Source: Hyphomicrobiales bacterium (lineage in GTDB: Bacteria > Pseudomonadota > Alphaproteobacteria > Rhizobiales > Xanthobacteraceae). From it: 64,000 bases of DNA. Shown here one piece after another: positions 8,154 through 16,165 of this stretch. The DNA lies in contig JAFKKO010000114.1 of the NCBI GenBank assembly GCA_017305455.1, positions 42,884-106,883 of the forward strand, given 5' to 3'. The notes under the pieces are model-generated. The model did not search any database. It was not told where the DNA came from and saw only the letters and a program-made list of their open reading frames with translations. The translations under genes were made by a program, and so were the position numbers. Every line of letters starts with the position of its first letter. Position 1 is the stretch's first letter.

Positions 8154-9434
8154 ATGACCGAGAATATGTCTACCGATGCCCTGAGCCGCCGCCGATTTTT
8201 GCGCGCGGCAGGTTTGGCCGGTGCAGGTGCCGCGCTCGCGGCGCAGCCCGGTATCGCAGGCGAGGCGCCGAAGCCCGATCCGCTGATCACCGAAGTGCAG
8301 GACTGGCAGCGCTATCTTGGCGAGGGCGTCGACAAATATCCTTACGGCTCGCCGTCCAAATACGAGAAGAACGTCATCCGCCGCACCGTGTCGTGGCTGA
8401 CTGCGGACGCGCAGTCCTCGATCAACTTCACGCCGCTGCACGAGCTCGACGGCATCATCACGCCCTCGGGCGTGTGCTTCGAGCGCCATCACGGCGGCAT
8501 CGCCGAGATCGATCCGGCCAATCATCGCCTGATGATCAACGGCCTGGTCGATAAGCCGCTGGTGTTCACCATGGAGGACATCAAGCGGATGCCTCGCGTG
8601 AACAAGATCTACTTCCTGGAATGCGCGGCGAACTCCGGCATGGAGTGGCGCGGCTCGCAGCTCAATGGCTGCCAGTTCACCCACGGCATGATTCACAACG
8701 TGATGTATACCGGCGTGCCGCTTAAGCTGCTGCTGGAAGAGGCCGGTGTGAAGCCGAAGGCCAAGTGGCTGATGCTGGAAGGCGGCGACGCCTCGGGCAT
8801 GAACCGCTCGCTGCCGCTGTCCAAGGGGCTCGATGACGTCCTGATCGCCTTCGGCATGAACGGCGAGGCGCTGCGTCCCGAGCAGGGCTATCCGCTGCGC
8901 GCGGTGATCCCCGGCTGGGAAGGCAATCTGTGGGTCAAGTGGCTGCGCCGCATCGAAGTCGGCGACGAGCCGTGGCAGGCGCGCGAGGAAACCTCGAAAT
9001 ACACCGATCTGCTGGCCGACGGCCGTGCCCGCCGCTTCACCTTCATCATGGATGCGAAGTCGGTCGTCACCAATCCCTCGCCGCAGGCGCCGCTCAAGCA
9101 TAAGGGACGCAACGTGCTGACCGGCGTGGCCTGGTCGGGCCGCGGCACCGTCAAGCGCGTCGATGTGACCATGGACGGCGGACGCAACTGGCAGACCGCG
9201 CGCATCGACGGGCCGGTGCTCGACAAGTCGATGGTGCGTTTCTACGTCGATTTCGACTGGAACGGCCAGGAACTGATGATCCAGTCGCGCGCGATGGATT
9301 CCACCGGCTACGTGCAGCCGACCAAGGAAGAACTGCGCAAGGTGCGCGGCGTCAACTCGATCTATCACAACAACGGCATTCAGACCTGGCTGGTGCACGC
9401 TAATGGAGAGACCGAAAATGTCGAGATCAGCTAA
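8154..9434 (+). CDS. soxC: sulfane dehydrogenase molybdopterin subunit SoxC
   Basis: A 426-residue protein of the sulfite oxidase family with a Tat signal (LSRRRFLRAAG). The molybdenum-binding domain includes ERHHGGIAEIDP, the FLECAANSGMEWRG segment with the expected Mo-ligating cysteine, and GYPLRAVIPGWEG. The C-terminal Mo-co dimerisation domain begins around the VVTNPSPQAPL stretch. With SoxD it oxidises the SoxY-bound sulfane sulfur by six electrons, allowing full oxidation of thiosulfate without sulfur globules. AAGGAGAGACGGGC precedes the ATG. Its 3' end overlaps soxD, so the two subunits are probably translationally coupled. Molybdenum cofactor genes mobA, mobB and moeA lie at 36-38.6 kb. 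Confidence 0.95.
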   Translation: MTENMSTDALSRRRFLRAAGLAGAGAALAAQPGIAGEAPKPDPLITEVQDWQRYLGEGVDKYPYGSPSKYEKNVIRRTVSWLTADAQSSINFTPLHELDGIITPSGVCFERHHGGIAEIDPANHRLMINGLVDKPLVFTMEDIKRMPRVNKIYFLECAANSGMEWRGSQLNGCQFTHGMIHNVMYTGVPLKLLLEEAGVKPKAKWLMLEGGDASGMNRSLPLSKGLDDVLIAFGMNGEALRPEQGYPLRAVIPGWEGNLWVKWLRRIEVGDEPWQAREETSKYTDLLADGRARRFTFIMDAKSVVTNPSPQAPLKHKGRNVLTGVAWSGRGTVKRVDVTMDGGRNWQTARIDGPVLDKSMVRFYVDFDWNGQELMIQSRAMDSTGYVQPTKEELRKVRGVNSIYHNNGIQTWLVHANGETENVEIS

Positions 9435-10146
9435 GTTTATCGGTCTTTCGCTGGTCGCCGCCGCGGCGCTGTTCGTTTTTGCTCCGGCATCCGCGCCCGC
9501 CAAGCAGAAAGTCGCCGCGCATCACGACGCCGACAAATCGGCGGCCAAGCCCGCCGCCAAGCTTGGCGTCGGCCGTGTCGCGCTGCCCGAAGAAGTTGCG
9601 GCGTGGGACACCGATGTGCGCCCCGATGGCCAGGGTCTGCCGCCGGGCAAGGGGACCGCGAAGCAGGGCGACGAAATCTTCCAGGCGCAGTGCGCGTCCT
9701 GCCATGGCGAATTCGGCCAGGGTGTCGGCCGCTGGCCGGTGCTGGCCGGGGGCCTCGGCACGCTGAAGGCCGAACGACCTGACAAGACGGTGGGTTCGTA
9801 CTGGCCGGATGTCTCGACGGTGTACGACTACGTTCAGCGCGCCATGCCATTCGGCAATGCCCGCTCGCTGTCGCATGACGAGTTGTATTCGGTGGTGGCC
9901 TACATCCTGATGATGAACGACGTCATCAAGGACGAGAACCTTGAGCTCAACGAGAAGAATCTCGCCACGATCAAGCTGCCTAACGCCGCCAACTTCTTCG
10001 ACGATGATCGCGAGGTCTCGGAGAAGGCGTTCTGGAAGAAGGACCCCTGCATGAAGAACTGCAAGGCCGAGACCCCCAAGGTGCTCGGACGCGCGGCCAA
10101 TGTCGACGTGACGCCGGACGAGAAAAGCGGGCCGAAAGTGGATTGA
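9418..10146 (+). CDS. soxD: sulfane dehydrogenase cytochrome subunit SoxD
   Basis: A 242-residue c-type cytochrome with a signal peptide and one haem motif, C92-A-S-C95-H96, followed by GRWPVLAGG and a Met-containing RAMPFGNA ligand region. The C-terminal DPCMKNCK stretch has two cysteines but no CXXCH, so this is the monohaem form rather than the two-haem SoxD of Paracoccus. The start at 9418 lies inside the end of soxC (17-base overlap) and has GGAGAG upstream; a start at 9403 is also possible. It is the electron-accepting partner of SoxC and probably hands electrons to the small cytochrome c encoded next. Confidence 0.93.
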   Translation: MSRSAKFIGLSLVAAAALFVFAPASAPAKQKVAAHHDADKSAAKPAAKLGVGRVALPEEVAAWDTDVRPDGQGLPPGKGTAKQGDEIFQAQCASCHGEFGQGVGRWPVLAGGLGTLKAERPDKTVGSYWPDVSTVYDYVQRAMPFGNARSLSHDELYSVVAYILMMNDVIKDENLELNEKNLATIKLPNAANFFDDDREVSEKAFWKKDPCMKNCKAETPKVLGRAANVDVTPDEKSGPKVD

Positions 10147-10283
10147 TGATCTGACGGCTGACGTGTAGGGAACGTGCGGTTTACGAGCATGCCTGACGAA
10201 GCGCGCGCTGCCGGGGGTAGGCGCGGTTCGCTGGTATGATGTCGATGTGTTCAGTCTAAATCTTTCAACCGAGGTGGAAACCG

Positions 10284-10670
10284 ATGATGATTCGTACGTT
10301 GCTGGCTGGCTTGTCCCTTGTTGTGTTCACCGGCGCGGTTCACGCGCAGGATGTCGCAGCGGGTGAGAAATCGTTCAACAAATGCCGTTCCTGCCATCAG
10401 GTGGGCGAGACCGCGAAGAACAGCGTGGGTCCTGAGTTGAACGGTCTGTTCGGCCGCAAGTCCGGTTCGGTCGAGAGCTACAAATATTCCGATGCCAACA
10501 AGAATTCCGGCATCACCTGGGACGAGGCGGTGTTCGCCGAATACATCAAGGATCCGAAGGGCAAAATGCCCGGCACCAAGATGTCGTTCGCCGGCATCAA
10601 GAACGAGCAGGAGATCAAGGATCTCACGGCCTTCCTCAAGCAGTTCAAGGCTGACGGCAAGAAGGGTTAA
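10284..10670 (+). CDS. class I cytochrome c (c2/c550 type)
   Basis: A 128-residue periplasmic protein: signal peptide ending VHAQ, haem motif C34-R-S-C37-H38, conserved GPELNGLFGRKSG and the Met ligand in PGTKMSFAGI. This is the soluble mitochondrial-type cytochrome c pattern. The gene lies 137 bases after soxD and ends in a strong terminator, so it closes the sox region; it is a plausible electron carrier from SoxAX and SoxCD to a terminal oxidase. It differs from dihaem SoxE. An alternative ATG is one codon downstream. GAGGTGGAAACCG precedes the start. Confidence 0.88.
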   Translation: MMIRTLLAGLSLVVFTGAVHAQDVAAGEKSFNKCRSCHQVGETAKNSVGPELNGLFGRKSGSVESYKYSDANKNSGITWDEAVFAEYIKDPKGKMPGTKMSFAGIKNEQEIKDLTAFLKQFKADGKKG

Positions 10671-10690
10671 GTCTCCCAAGGCGACTTATC

Positions 10691-10718
10691 GGGCGGCCAG
10701 GGGCCGCCCGTTTTTTTT
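10691..10718 (+). terminator. rho-independent terminator of the sox operon
   Basis: GGGCGGCC at 10691-10698 pairs perfectly with GGCCGCCC at 10702-10709, followed by a run of eight T (10711-10718). It stands about 20 bases after the cytochrome c stop codon. Confidence 0.92.
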
Positions 10719-10751
10719 GGCCGGGCGGTTTGCACCTCGCGGAGGGCGGAT

Positions 10752-11171
10752 GTGTCCTTGCCGGCCAGGACCGCGTCCGCAAACAACCTCGCCATTTGGC
10801 GGCAGACATCCGCCGGCAAGGCGTGCGTGCATTGCCAGGCTCCGCCGAACGACTGGTTCACGGCGGTGCATCACCGCGAGATGCCGGACCGCATCAAGGC
10901 GGGTGAATCCGATGCCGGCATCGTCTGGAAGACCGAGGGTCTCGAAGCGGTGCGCGCGGGTTCAAATATCGAGACCGCCGCGTTGCCGGATAAGGACAGC
11001 CTGCGCAAGGACGTGTCGTATGTGGTCGGCGTGCTGAAGGCCTCGTCGCACAAGCCGGCGGCGGAATCGTTCCTGGCCTATCTGCGTTCGTCCGACGGGC
11101 AGGAGGCCCATGCGCGCTTCGGCTTCGTCAGGGCCAGCGGCGGCGAATTGAAGATGCGGCCGATCGATTGA
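10752..11171 (+). pseudogene. truncated ModA-like solute-binding protein
   Basis: A frame of 139 codons starting at a GTG resembles only the C-terminal half of a periplasmic solute-binding protein of the molybdate/anion type: TAVHHREMPDRIKAGESDAGIVW, then ASSHKPAAESFLAYLRSSDGQEAHARFGFV is the usual ending of such proteins. There is no signal peptide and no N-terminal lobe, and the first 30 codons do not look like the family. It starts just after the sox terminator with no clear ribosome-binding site, and no ABC permease or ATPase is next to it. I read it as a degraded remnant. It may still be expressed, which cannot be judged here. Confidence 0.5.
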
Positions 11172-11258
11172 TCGGCACTTAAAAGACAGTCCTCCGCCGG
11201 CCGTTTTCCGAGGGGAGCGGCCGGCAGCGGCGGGGCGGCGTATCCGGCCTGAGCCGCC

Positions 11259-12083
11259 TCACGCTGTGCTTGCGGCGGCGGTTGGAACGGGCGCGGCTGC
11301 CTTGCGCGGCGCGGTCGCATTCGGCGGATAAAAAGTATTCTCCAGCGCGAGCGCCGCCTTCTTCAGCGCGGGCGCGAGTTCGATGGCGCGCGCCAGCGGC
11401 AGCCGCCCGGTCGGGCCATGCACCGCGACCGTCGCGCAGATATTTCCCTTCGAATCCAGCACCGGCACCGCGCTCGCGCTCATGCCCTCGATGAATTCCT
11501 CGTTGTCGATACCGATCTGGGTCTTGCGGATTTTCTCAAGCTCGATGTTGAGTTGGTCGGGCGAAGTGATGGTGTGCGGCGTATGGCGCTCCAGCGGTCC
11601 GGCCTCGAACAGCGCCCGGCGCAGTGTGGCCGGCGCCAGCGCGAGAAACAGCTTGCCGCTCGCCGTGCAGTGCAGCGGCACATGCGATCCGATCTTGAGA
11701 CGATATTGCAGTGGCCAGTCCGACTCGACGCGGTCGAGATAAACAAGCTGCGTGCCGTCGAGCATGGTGATGTTGCAGGTCTCGCCGACTTCGTTGACCA
11801 GCGCGGCGAGGATGGCGCGGCGCGGCGCCGATTGAAACGAATGGCGCATCGCGTCGGTGGCCAGCGCGGCGAGGCGCGGGCCGATTTCATAGCGCCGTCC
11901 GTCCGGCGTGCGCTGCGCGAAGCCGAGTTTTTCCAGGAGCGCGATGAAGCGATGTGTCGTCGCCTTCGGCAATTGCAGCAACGCCACAAGTTCGTTCAGC
12001 GTCGGCGGCTCGTCCGCCTTGGCGATGATTTCAAGCAGCAATAAAGCGCGTTCGGACACGGCCGAGGTGGTCTGGACCGACAT
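11259..12083 (-). CDS. IclR-family regulator (likely of isethionate genes)
   Basis: A 274-residue IclR protein: N-terminal winged helix (PTLNELVALLQLPKATTHRFIALLEKLG region, about residues 28-55), then the effector domain with TPDGRRYEIGPRL, GTQLVYLDRVES, the CTASGKLFLAL segment and the late FIEGMSASAVPVLD motif. The C-terminal 25 residues are Ala/Pro-rich and extend past the usual end. ATG 12083 is chosen over 12155 because AAGGAG lies 6 bases upstream. It is divergent from the GMC dehydrogenase, the position of the regulator in known isethionate clusters (iseR). It is clearly related to the second IclR at 16165-16938. Confidence 0.85.
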   Translation of the reverse strand: MSVQTTSAVSERALLLLEIIAKADEPPTLNELVALLQLPKATTHRFIALLEKLGFAQRTPDGRRYEIGPRLAALATDAMRHSFQSAPRRAILAALVNEVGETCNITMLDGTQLVYLDRVESDWPLQYRLKIGSHVPLHCTASGKLFLALAPATLRRALFEAGPLERHTPHTITSPDQLNIELEKIRKTQIGIDNEEFIEGMSASAVPVLDSKGNICATVAVHGPTGRLPLARAIELAPALKKAALALENTFYPPNATAPRKAAAPVPTAAASTA

Positions 12084-12122
12084 GGAAGCTCCTTCGGACT
12101 GTAGGAAACGCTCAGTTCCAAG

Positions 12123-12179
12123 TTGACAAATCTCATAGTGAGGTTCAACCTTCAAGATAAATCATCTCATTAATTGAGA
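12123..12179. promoter_or_regulatory. divergent promoter with two IclR-type operators
   Basis: Between the IclR gene and the dehydrogenase lie two inverted repeats sharing the half-site CTCA/TGAG: CTCA-TAG-TGAG (core 12132-12142) inside the longer GTTGA-N18-TCAAC, and TCTCA-N5-TGAGA at 12165-12179. TTGACA at 12123-12128 looks like a -35 element. The duplicated spacing suggests cooperative binding by the adjacent IclR protein; this is inference. Confidence 0.5.
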
Positions 12180-12205
12180 CAAGAGCAAAATTAGGGAGGT
12201 TGGAC

Positions 12206-13819
12206 GTGTCGGAGTTCGATTACGTCGTTGTTGGAGCCGGCTCTGCCGGATGTGTGGTTGCCAATCGGCTGAGCGAAGACGGGCGCCACAAGGTGCTGCT
12301 GCTCGAAGCCGGCCCGCGGGACAATTACATCTGGATCCACATTCCCATCGGTTACGGGAAGACGATGTTTCACAAGTCCTACAACTGGGGCTTCTACACC
12401 GATCCCGAACCGAACATGCATGGCCGCCAGATCTACTGGCCGCGCGGCCGCGGCCTCGGCGGTTCGAGTTCGATCAACGGCCTGATCTTCATTCGCGGCC
12501 AGAGCGACGACTACGATCACTGGGCTCAGCTCGGCAATGCCGGCTGGGACTGGAAGAGCGTGCTGCCGTACTTTATGAAGTGCGAACACAACAGCCGCGG
12601 CGCCAGCGCCACGCATGGCGGCGACGGCCCGCTGTGGATGTCCGACATCCGCGAAAAGCACGAACTGATGGAAGCCATCATCCACGGCGCCGAAGAACTT
12701 GGCGTTCCGCGCACCGGCGATTTCAACAGCGGCAATCAGGAAGGCGTCGGCTATTTCCAGCTTTTCACGCGCAATGGCTGGCGCAACTCATCGGCCGTGG
12801 CCTATCTGAAGCCGGCGCGCGACCGTGCCAACCTCAAGGTCGAAACCGATGCGCACACCACCGGCCTCGTGCTTGAAGGCCGCAAGGTGGTCGGGGTGCG
12901 CTATCGGCAGGGCGGCGTCGAGCACGTGGTGCGCGCCGCGCGCGAAGTGATTCTGTCGGCCGGCGCGCTGCAATCGCCGCAACTATTGCAACTCTCCGGC
13001 ATCGGGCCCGGCGCGACGCTGCGCCGTCACGGCATCGACGTGGTCCACGATCTGCCCGGCGTCGGCCAGAACCTGCAGGACCATCTGCAGTTCCGCCTGA
13101 TGTTCAAGGTGTCGAAGCCGGTCACGACCAACGACGATCTGCGCTCGCTGTTCGGTCAGGCGCGCATCGGCCTGAAATGGCTGCTCACCGGCAACGGTCC
13201 GCTCGGCATCGGCATCAACCAGGGCGGCTTGTTCACCAAGATCCTGCCGGGCTCGAAAACACCGGACATCCAATTCCATTTTGGCACGCTGTCGGCCGAT
13301 CAGGCGGGCGGCAAGCCGCATGGCTGGTCGGGCTGCACCTTCTCGGTCTGCCAGTTGCGGCCGGAGTCGCGCGGCGTCATCGAGATCAAGTCGACCGATC
13401 CGATGGAAGCGCCGTCGTTGCGGCCGAACTATCTCTCCGCCGAGACCGATCGCATCTGCGCGGTCGAGTCGATCAAATACGCACGCAGGCTCGCCGCAAC
13501 CGATGCGCTGAAGGATTACATCGCGAGCGAATACAAACCCGGCGCGGCGGTGCAGTCCGACGCCGAGATTCTCGAATATGCCCGCGAGAACGGCGCGACC
13601 ATCTTCCATCCGGTCGGCACCTGCAAGATGGGAGCAGACGCGATGGCGGTGACCGACGCCAGCCTTCGCGTCCACGGCATCGAAAATCTGCGCGTGGTCG
13701 ATTGCTCGATCATGCCGACCATTACGTCCGGAAATACTCATGCGCCTGCGGTGATGATCGCCGAGAAAGCCTCGGACATGATCCTCGCCGCCGCGAAACA
13801 AGACGCTCTAGCTGCGTAA
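12206..13819 (+). CDS. iseJ: GMC-family dehydrogenase, probable isethionate dehydrogenase
   Basis: A 537-residue FAD enzyme of the choline dehydrogenase-like GMC family. The Rossmann motif VVVGAGSAGCVVANRL begins at residue 7, followed by the PRGRGLGGSSSING FAD-binding stretch; the GMC signature SAGALQSPQLLQLSGIGP is near residue 260, and the catalytic His lies in FHPVGTCKMG with the late ITSGNTHAPA. A GTG at 12206 with AGGGAGG 6 bases upstream is the best start. IseJ of isethionate users is a membrane-associated enzyme of this family that oxidises isethionate to sulfoacetaldehyde; the divergent IclR gene, the following transporter and nearby xsc support that role. Choline or another alcohol as substrate is not excluded. 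Confidence 0.75.
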   Translation: MSEFDYVVVGAGSAGCVVANRLSEDGRHKVLLLEAGPRDNYIWIHIPIGYGKTMFHKSYNWGFYTDPEPNMHGRQIYWPRGRGLGGSSSINGLIFIRGQSDDYDHWAQLGNAGWDWKSVLPYFMKCEHNSRGASATHGGDGPLWMSDIREKHELMEAIIHGAEELGVPRTGDFNSGNQEGVGYFQLFTRNGWRNSSAVAYLKPARDRANLKVETDAHTTGLVLEGRKVVGVRYRQGGVEHVVRAAREVILSAGALQSPQLLQLSGIGPGATLRRHGIDVVHDLPGVGQNLQDHLQFRLMFKVSKPVTTNDDLRSLFGQARIGLKWLLTGNGPLGIGINQGGLFTKILPGSKTPDIQFHFGTLSADQAGGKPHGWSGCTFSVCQLRPESRGVIEIKSTDPMEAPSLRPNYLSAETDRICAVESIKYARRLAATDALKDYIASEYKPGAAVQSDAEILEYARENGATIFHPVGTCKMGADAMAVTDASLRVHGIENLRVVDCSIMPTITSGNTHAPAVMIAEKASDMILAAAKQDALAA

Positions 13820-13846
13820 ATAAGAACCTAAAACGGAGAGGGAACA

Positions 13847-15175
13847 ATGGCTCAACAACAGGATGCTTTGCTAAAACGGGTGGTGATGGCCTCGCTGATC
13901 GGGGCGACCGTCGAGTGGTACGACTTCTTTCTCTACGGTGTGGTCGCCGGCATCGTCTTCAACCAGCTTTACTTCCCCGCCGGCGATCCGGTGATCGCCA
14001 CCATGCTGGCCTACACGACCTTCGCGGTCGGTTTCGTCACGCGCCCGCTCGGCGGCGTGATCTTCGGTCACTTCGGCGATCGCATCGGCCGCAAGAGCAT
14101 GCTCGTTCTCACGCTGATGATCATGGGCGTCGCGACGTTCCTGATCGGCCTCGTGCCGACCTACGCCCAGATCGGCATCTGGGCGCCGATCCTGCTCTTG
14201 ATCCTGCGGGTTCTGCAGGGCATCGGCCTCGGCGGCGAGTGGGGCGGCGCGGTGCTGATGACCTACGAATACGCTCCGCCGGAAAAGCGCGGTCTCTATG
14301 CGAGCTTCCCGCAGATCGGCCTGGCGATTGGCCTGTGTCTGGCCTCCGGCGTGGTCGCGCTGTTGTCCTACACGCTGACCAACGAGCAGTTCCTCGCCTG
14401 GGGCTGGCGCGTGGCGTTCATCCTCAGCTTCGTGCTGGTGATGGTGGGCCTCTACATCCGCCTCAACATCATGGAGACGCCGGAATTCGCCAAGCTGAAG
14501 GAGAGCCGCGCCGAGGTGAAGATTCCGTTCGCCGCGATGATCAAGGACTATCCGAAGGAGATCGTCGCCGGCATGGGCGCGCGTTACATCGACGGCGTGT
14601 TCTTCAACATCTTCGGCGTCTACTCGATCGCCTACCTGACCCAGCAGCTCAAGATTCCACGCACCGAAGCGCTGCTCGGCGTGTGCGCCGCTGCTCTGAT
14701 CATGTGCGCGTTCATTCCGTATTTCGGCCGCGTGTCCGACCGGTTCGGCCGCACCCGCACCTACGCGCTGGGGTCGCTGATCACCGGTCTGTCGGCGCTG
14801 CCGGCGTTCTGGATCTGGATGCACTTCCCCGGCTCGCCGGTGATGGTGTGGTCCGCGCTGATTATTCCGTTCGGAATTCTCTACGCATCGATCTACGGTC
14901 CTGAGGCCGCGCTGTTCTGCGACCTGTTCGGGCCGCAGGTGCGCTACACCGGCATCTCGTTCGTCTACCAGTTCTCCGGCATCTTCGCGAGCGGCCTGAC
15001 GCCGATCATCGCGACCGCGCTGGTGCAGATATACGGGCCGAACAGCGGCTGGGCGATCGCGCTGTACTGTGTATTCGCAGGCGCGGTCAGCGCGTTGTCG
15101 GCGATGTGGATCAACCGCCTGGCGCGCCAGCGTCTGGAGCGGGGCGAGACCGTGGCGGCTGCGATCACCGCGTAA
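13847..15175 (+). CDS. iseU: MHS-family MFS transporter, probable isethionate importer
   Basis: A 442-residue membrane protein with about 12 spans. The metabolite/H+ symporter (MHS) subgroup is recognised by GATVEWYDFFLYG in the first span, the loop FGHFGDRIGRKSM between spans 2 and 3, RVLQGIGLGGEWGGAVLM in span 4 and DRFGRTRTY in the second half. Related transporters carry small carboxylates or betaines by proton symport. It follows the GMC dehydrogenase by 27 bases with GGAGAGGG upstream, and ends at a strong terminator, so the two form one operon. Isethionate is the substrate expected from context, matching the iseU position in known clusters; not proven by sequence. Confidence 0.72.
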   Translation: MAQQQDALLKRVVMASLIGATVEWYDFFLYGVVAGIVFNQLYFPAGDPVIATMLAYTTFAVGFVTRPLGGVIFGHFGDRIGRKSMLVLTLMIMGVATFLIGLVPTYAQIGIWAPILLLILRVLQGIGLGGEWGGAVLMTYEYAPPEKRGLYASFPQIGLAIGLCLASGVVALLSYTLTNEQFLAWGWRVAFILSFVLVMVGLYIRLNIMETPEFAKLKESRAEVKIPFAAMIKDYPKEIVAGMGARYIDGVFFNIFGVYSIAYLTQQLKIPRTEALLGVCAAALIMCAFIPYFGRVSDRFGRTRTYALGSLITGLSALPAFWIWMHFPGSPVMVWSALIIPFGILYASIYGPEAALFCDLFGPQVRYTGISFVYQFSGIFASGLTPIIATALVQIYGPNSGWAIALYCVFAGAVSALSAMWINRLARQRLERGETVAAAITA

Positions 15176-15200
15176 GCTTCGGCACTCTCACACAAACGAG

Positions 15201-15230
15201 AACGGCCCGACGAAAGTCGGGCCGTTTCTT
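15201..15230. terminator. bidirectional terminator between transporter and pta
   Basis: AACGGCCCGAC pairs perfectly with GTCGGGCCGTT around GAAA (15201-15226), followed by CTTTTT. It sits between the convergent transporter and phosphate acetyltransferase genes and can serve both strands because the stem base is A/T-rich. Confidence 0.88.
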
Positions 15231-15250
15231 TTTGCGCGGATGGTTGTGGA

Positions 15251-16165
15251 TCAGGGCAGGCTGAGCTGGGCCAGCGCGCAGGAGGCGACGCGCGCGCGCC
15301 GCGAATCCGCGCGGCTGGTCAGGATCACCGGCACCTTCGCGCCGAGCACGACGCCGGCACATTCGCCGCGCCCCATATAGATGAACGATTTGTAGAGCAC
15401 GTTGCCGACATCGAGGTTCGGCACCATCAGGATGTCGGGATCGCCCGCGACCGGGGAGGTGATGCCCTTGGTGGTCGCCGACGCCGACGAGATCGCGTTG
15501 TCGAAGGCGAGGGGGCCGTCGACGATCGCGCCCTTGATCTGGCCGCGGTCGGCCATCTTCGACAGCGCGGCGGCGTCCATGCTGGAGGCGAGGTCCGGAT
15601 TGATGGTCTCGACCGCCGACAGGATCGCGATCTTCGGATTGGCGACCTTGATGGAATGGGCGAAATCGACGGCGTTGCTGAGGATGTCCACCTTGTCCTT
15701 CAGCGTCGGGAGGATGTTGACCACCGCGTCGGTCACCATCAGCGGCTTGTGATAGGCTGGCAGGTCGAACCAGAATACATGGCTCATGCGCCGGCCGGTG
15801 CGCAGGTTGGCGTCGCGCGACACCACGGCGCCGAGCAGTTCGTCGGTGTGCTGCGAGCCCTTCATCAGCGCGCCCGCCTCGCCGGCGCTGACCAGCGCCA
15901 CCGCGGCGCGCGAGGATAGCACCGGATCGTCCTGCGCTTCGACGCAGCGGATGCCTTCAAGCGACATCTTCAGCGTATCGGCGCAGGCCTGGATGCGCTG
16001 GCGCGGTCCGACCAGGATCGGATCGATGATGCCGTCGTCGCGCGCGGCGAGCGCGGCGGCGAGAGAATCGTTGGAGCAGGGATAGGCGACCGCGACCGCG
16101 AGGCGGCCTTTGCCGCGCGCCGCCGCCTCGAGCGCGTCGAGTCTTGGGAATGTCTGGGCTGGCAT
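15251..16165 (-). CDS. pta: phosphate acetyltransferase, single-domain
   Basis: A 304-residue protein of the phosphate acetyl/butyryltransferase family, beginning with the AVAYPCSNDSLAAAL segment and including DGIIDPILVGP, the GALMKGSQHTDELL stretch and the ending MVPNLDVGNVLYK. It lacks the extra N-terminal domains of long Pta. Xsc makes acetyl phosphate, and Pta converts it to acetyl-CoA; in most sulfoacetaldehyde pathways pta is near xsc, as here. Its ATG overlaps the stop codon of the upstream IclR gene (TGATG), so the pair is translationally coupled and the operon is divergent from xsc. Phosphate butyryltransferase is the alternative reading. Confidence 0.85.
   Translation of the reverse strand: MPAQTFPRLDALEAAARGKGRLAVAVAYPCSNDSLAAALAARDDGIIDPILVGPRQRIQACADTLKMSLEGIRCVEAQDDPVLSSRAAVALVSAGEAGALMKGSQHTDELLGAVVSRDANLRTGRRMSHVFWFDLPAYHKPLMVTDAVVNILPTLKDKVDILSNAVDFAHSIKVANPKIAILSAVETINPDLASSMDAAALSKMADRGQIKGAIVDGPLAFDNAISSASATTKGITSPVAGDPDILMVPNLDVGNVLYKSFIYMGRGECAGVVLGAKVPVILTSRADSRRARVASCALAQLSLP

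Noticed and set aside
6387-9503. 1038-codon minus-strand frame opposite soxB and soxC
   Set aside because: Its sequence is low-complexity His/Arg/Asp/Ala and lies antisense to two certain sox genes; the long opening is a result of GC-rich codon third positions.
10667-10874. Short minus-strand frames over the sox terminator
   Set aside because: No ribosome-binding site, composition typical of antisense frames, and they cross the terminator.
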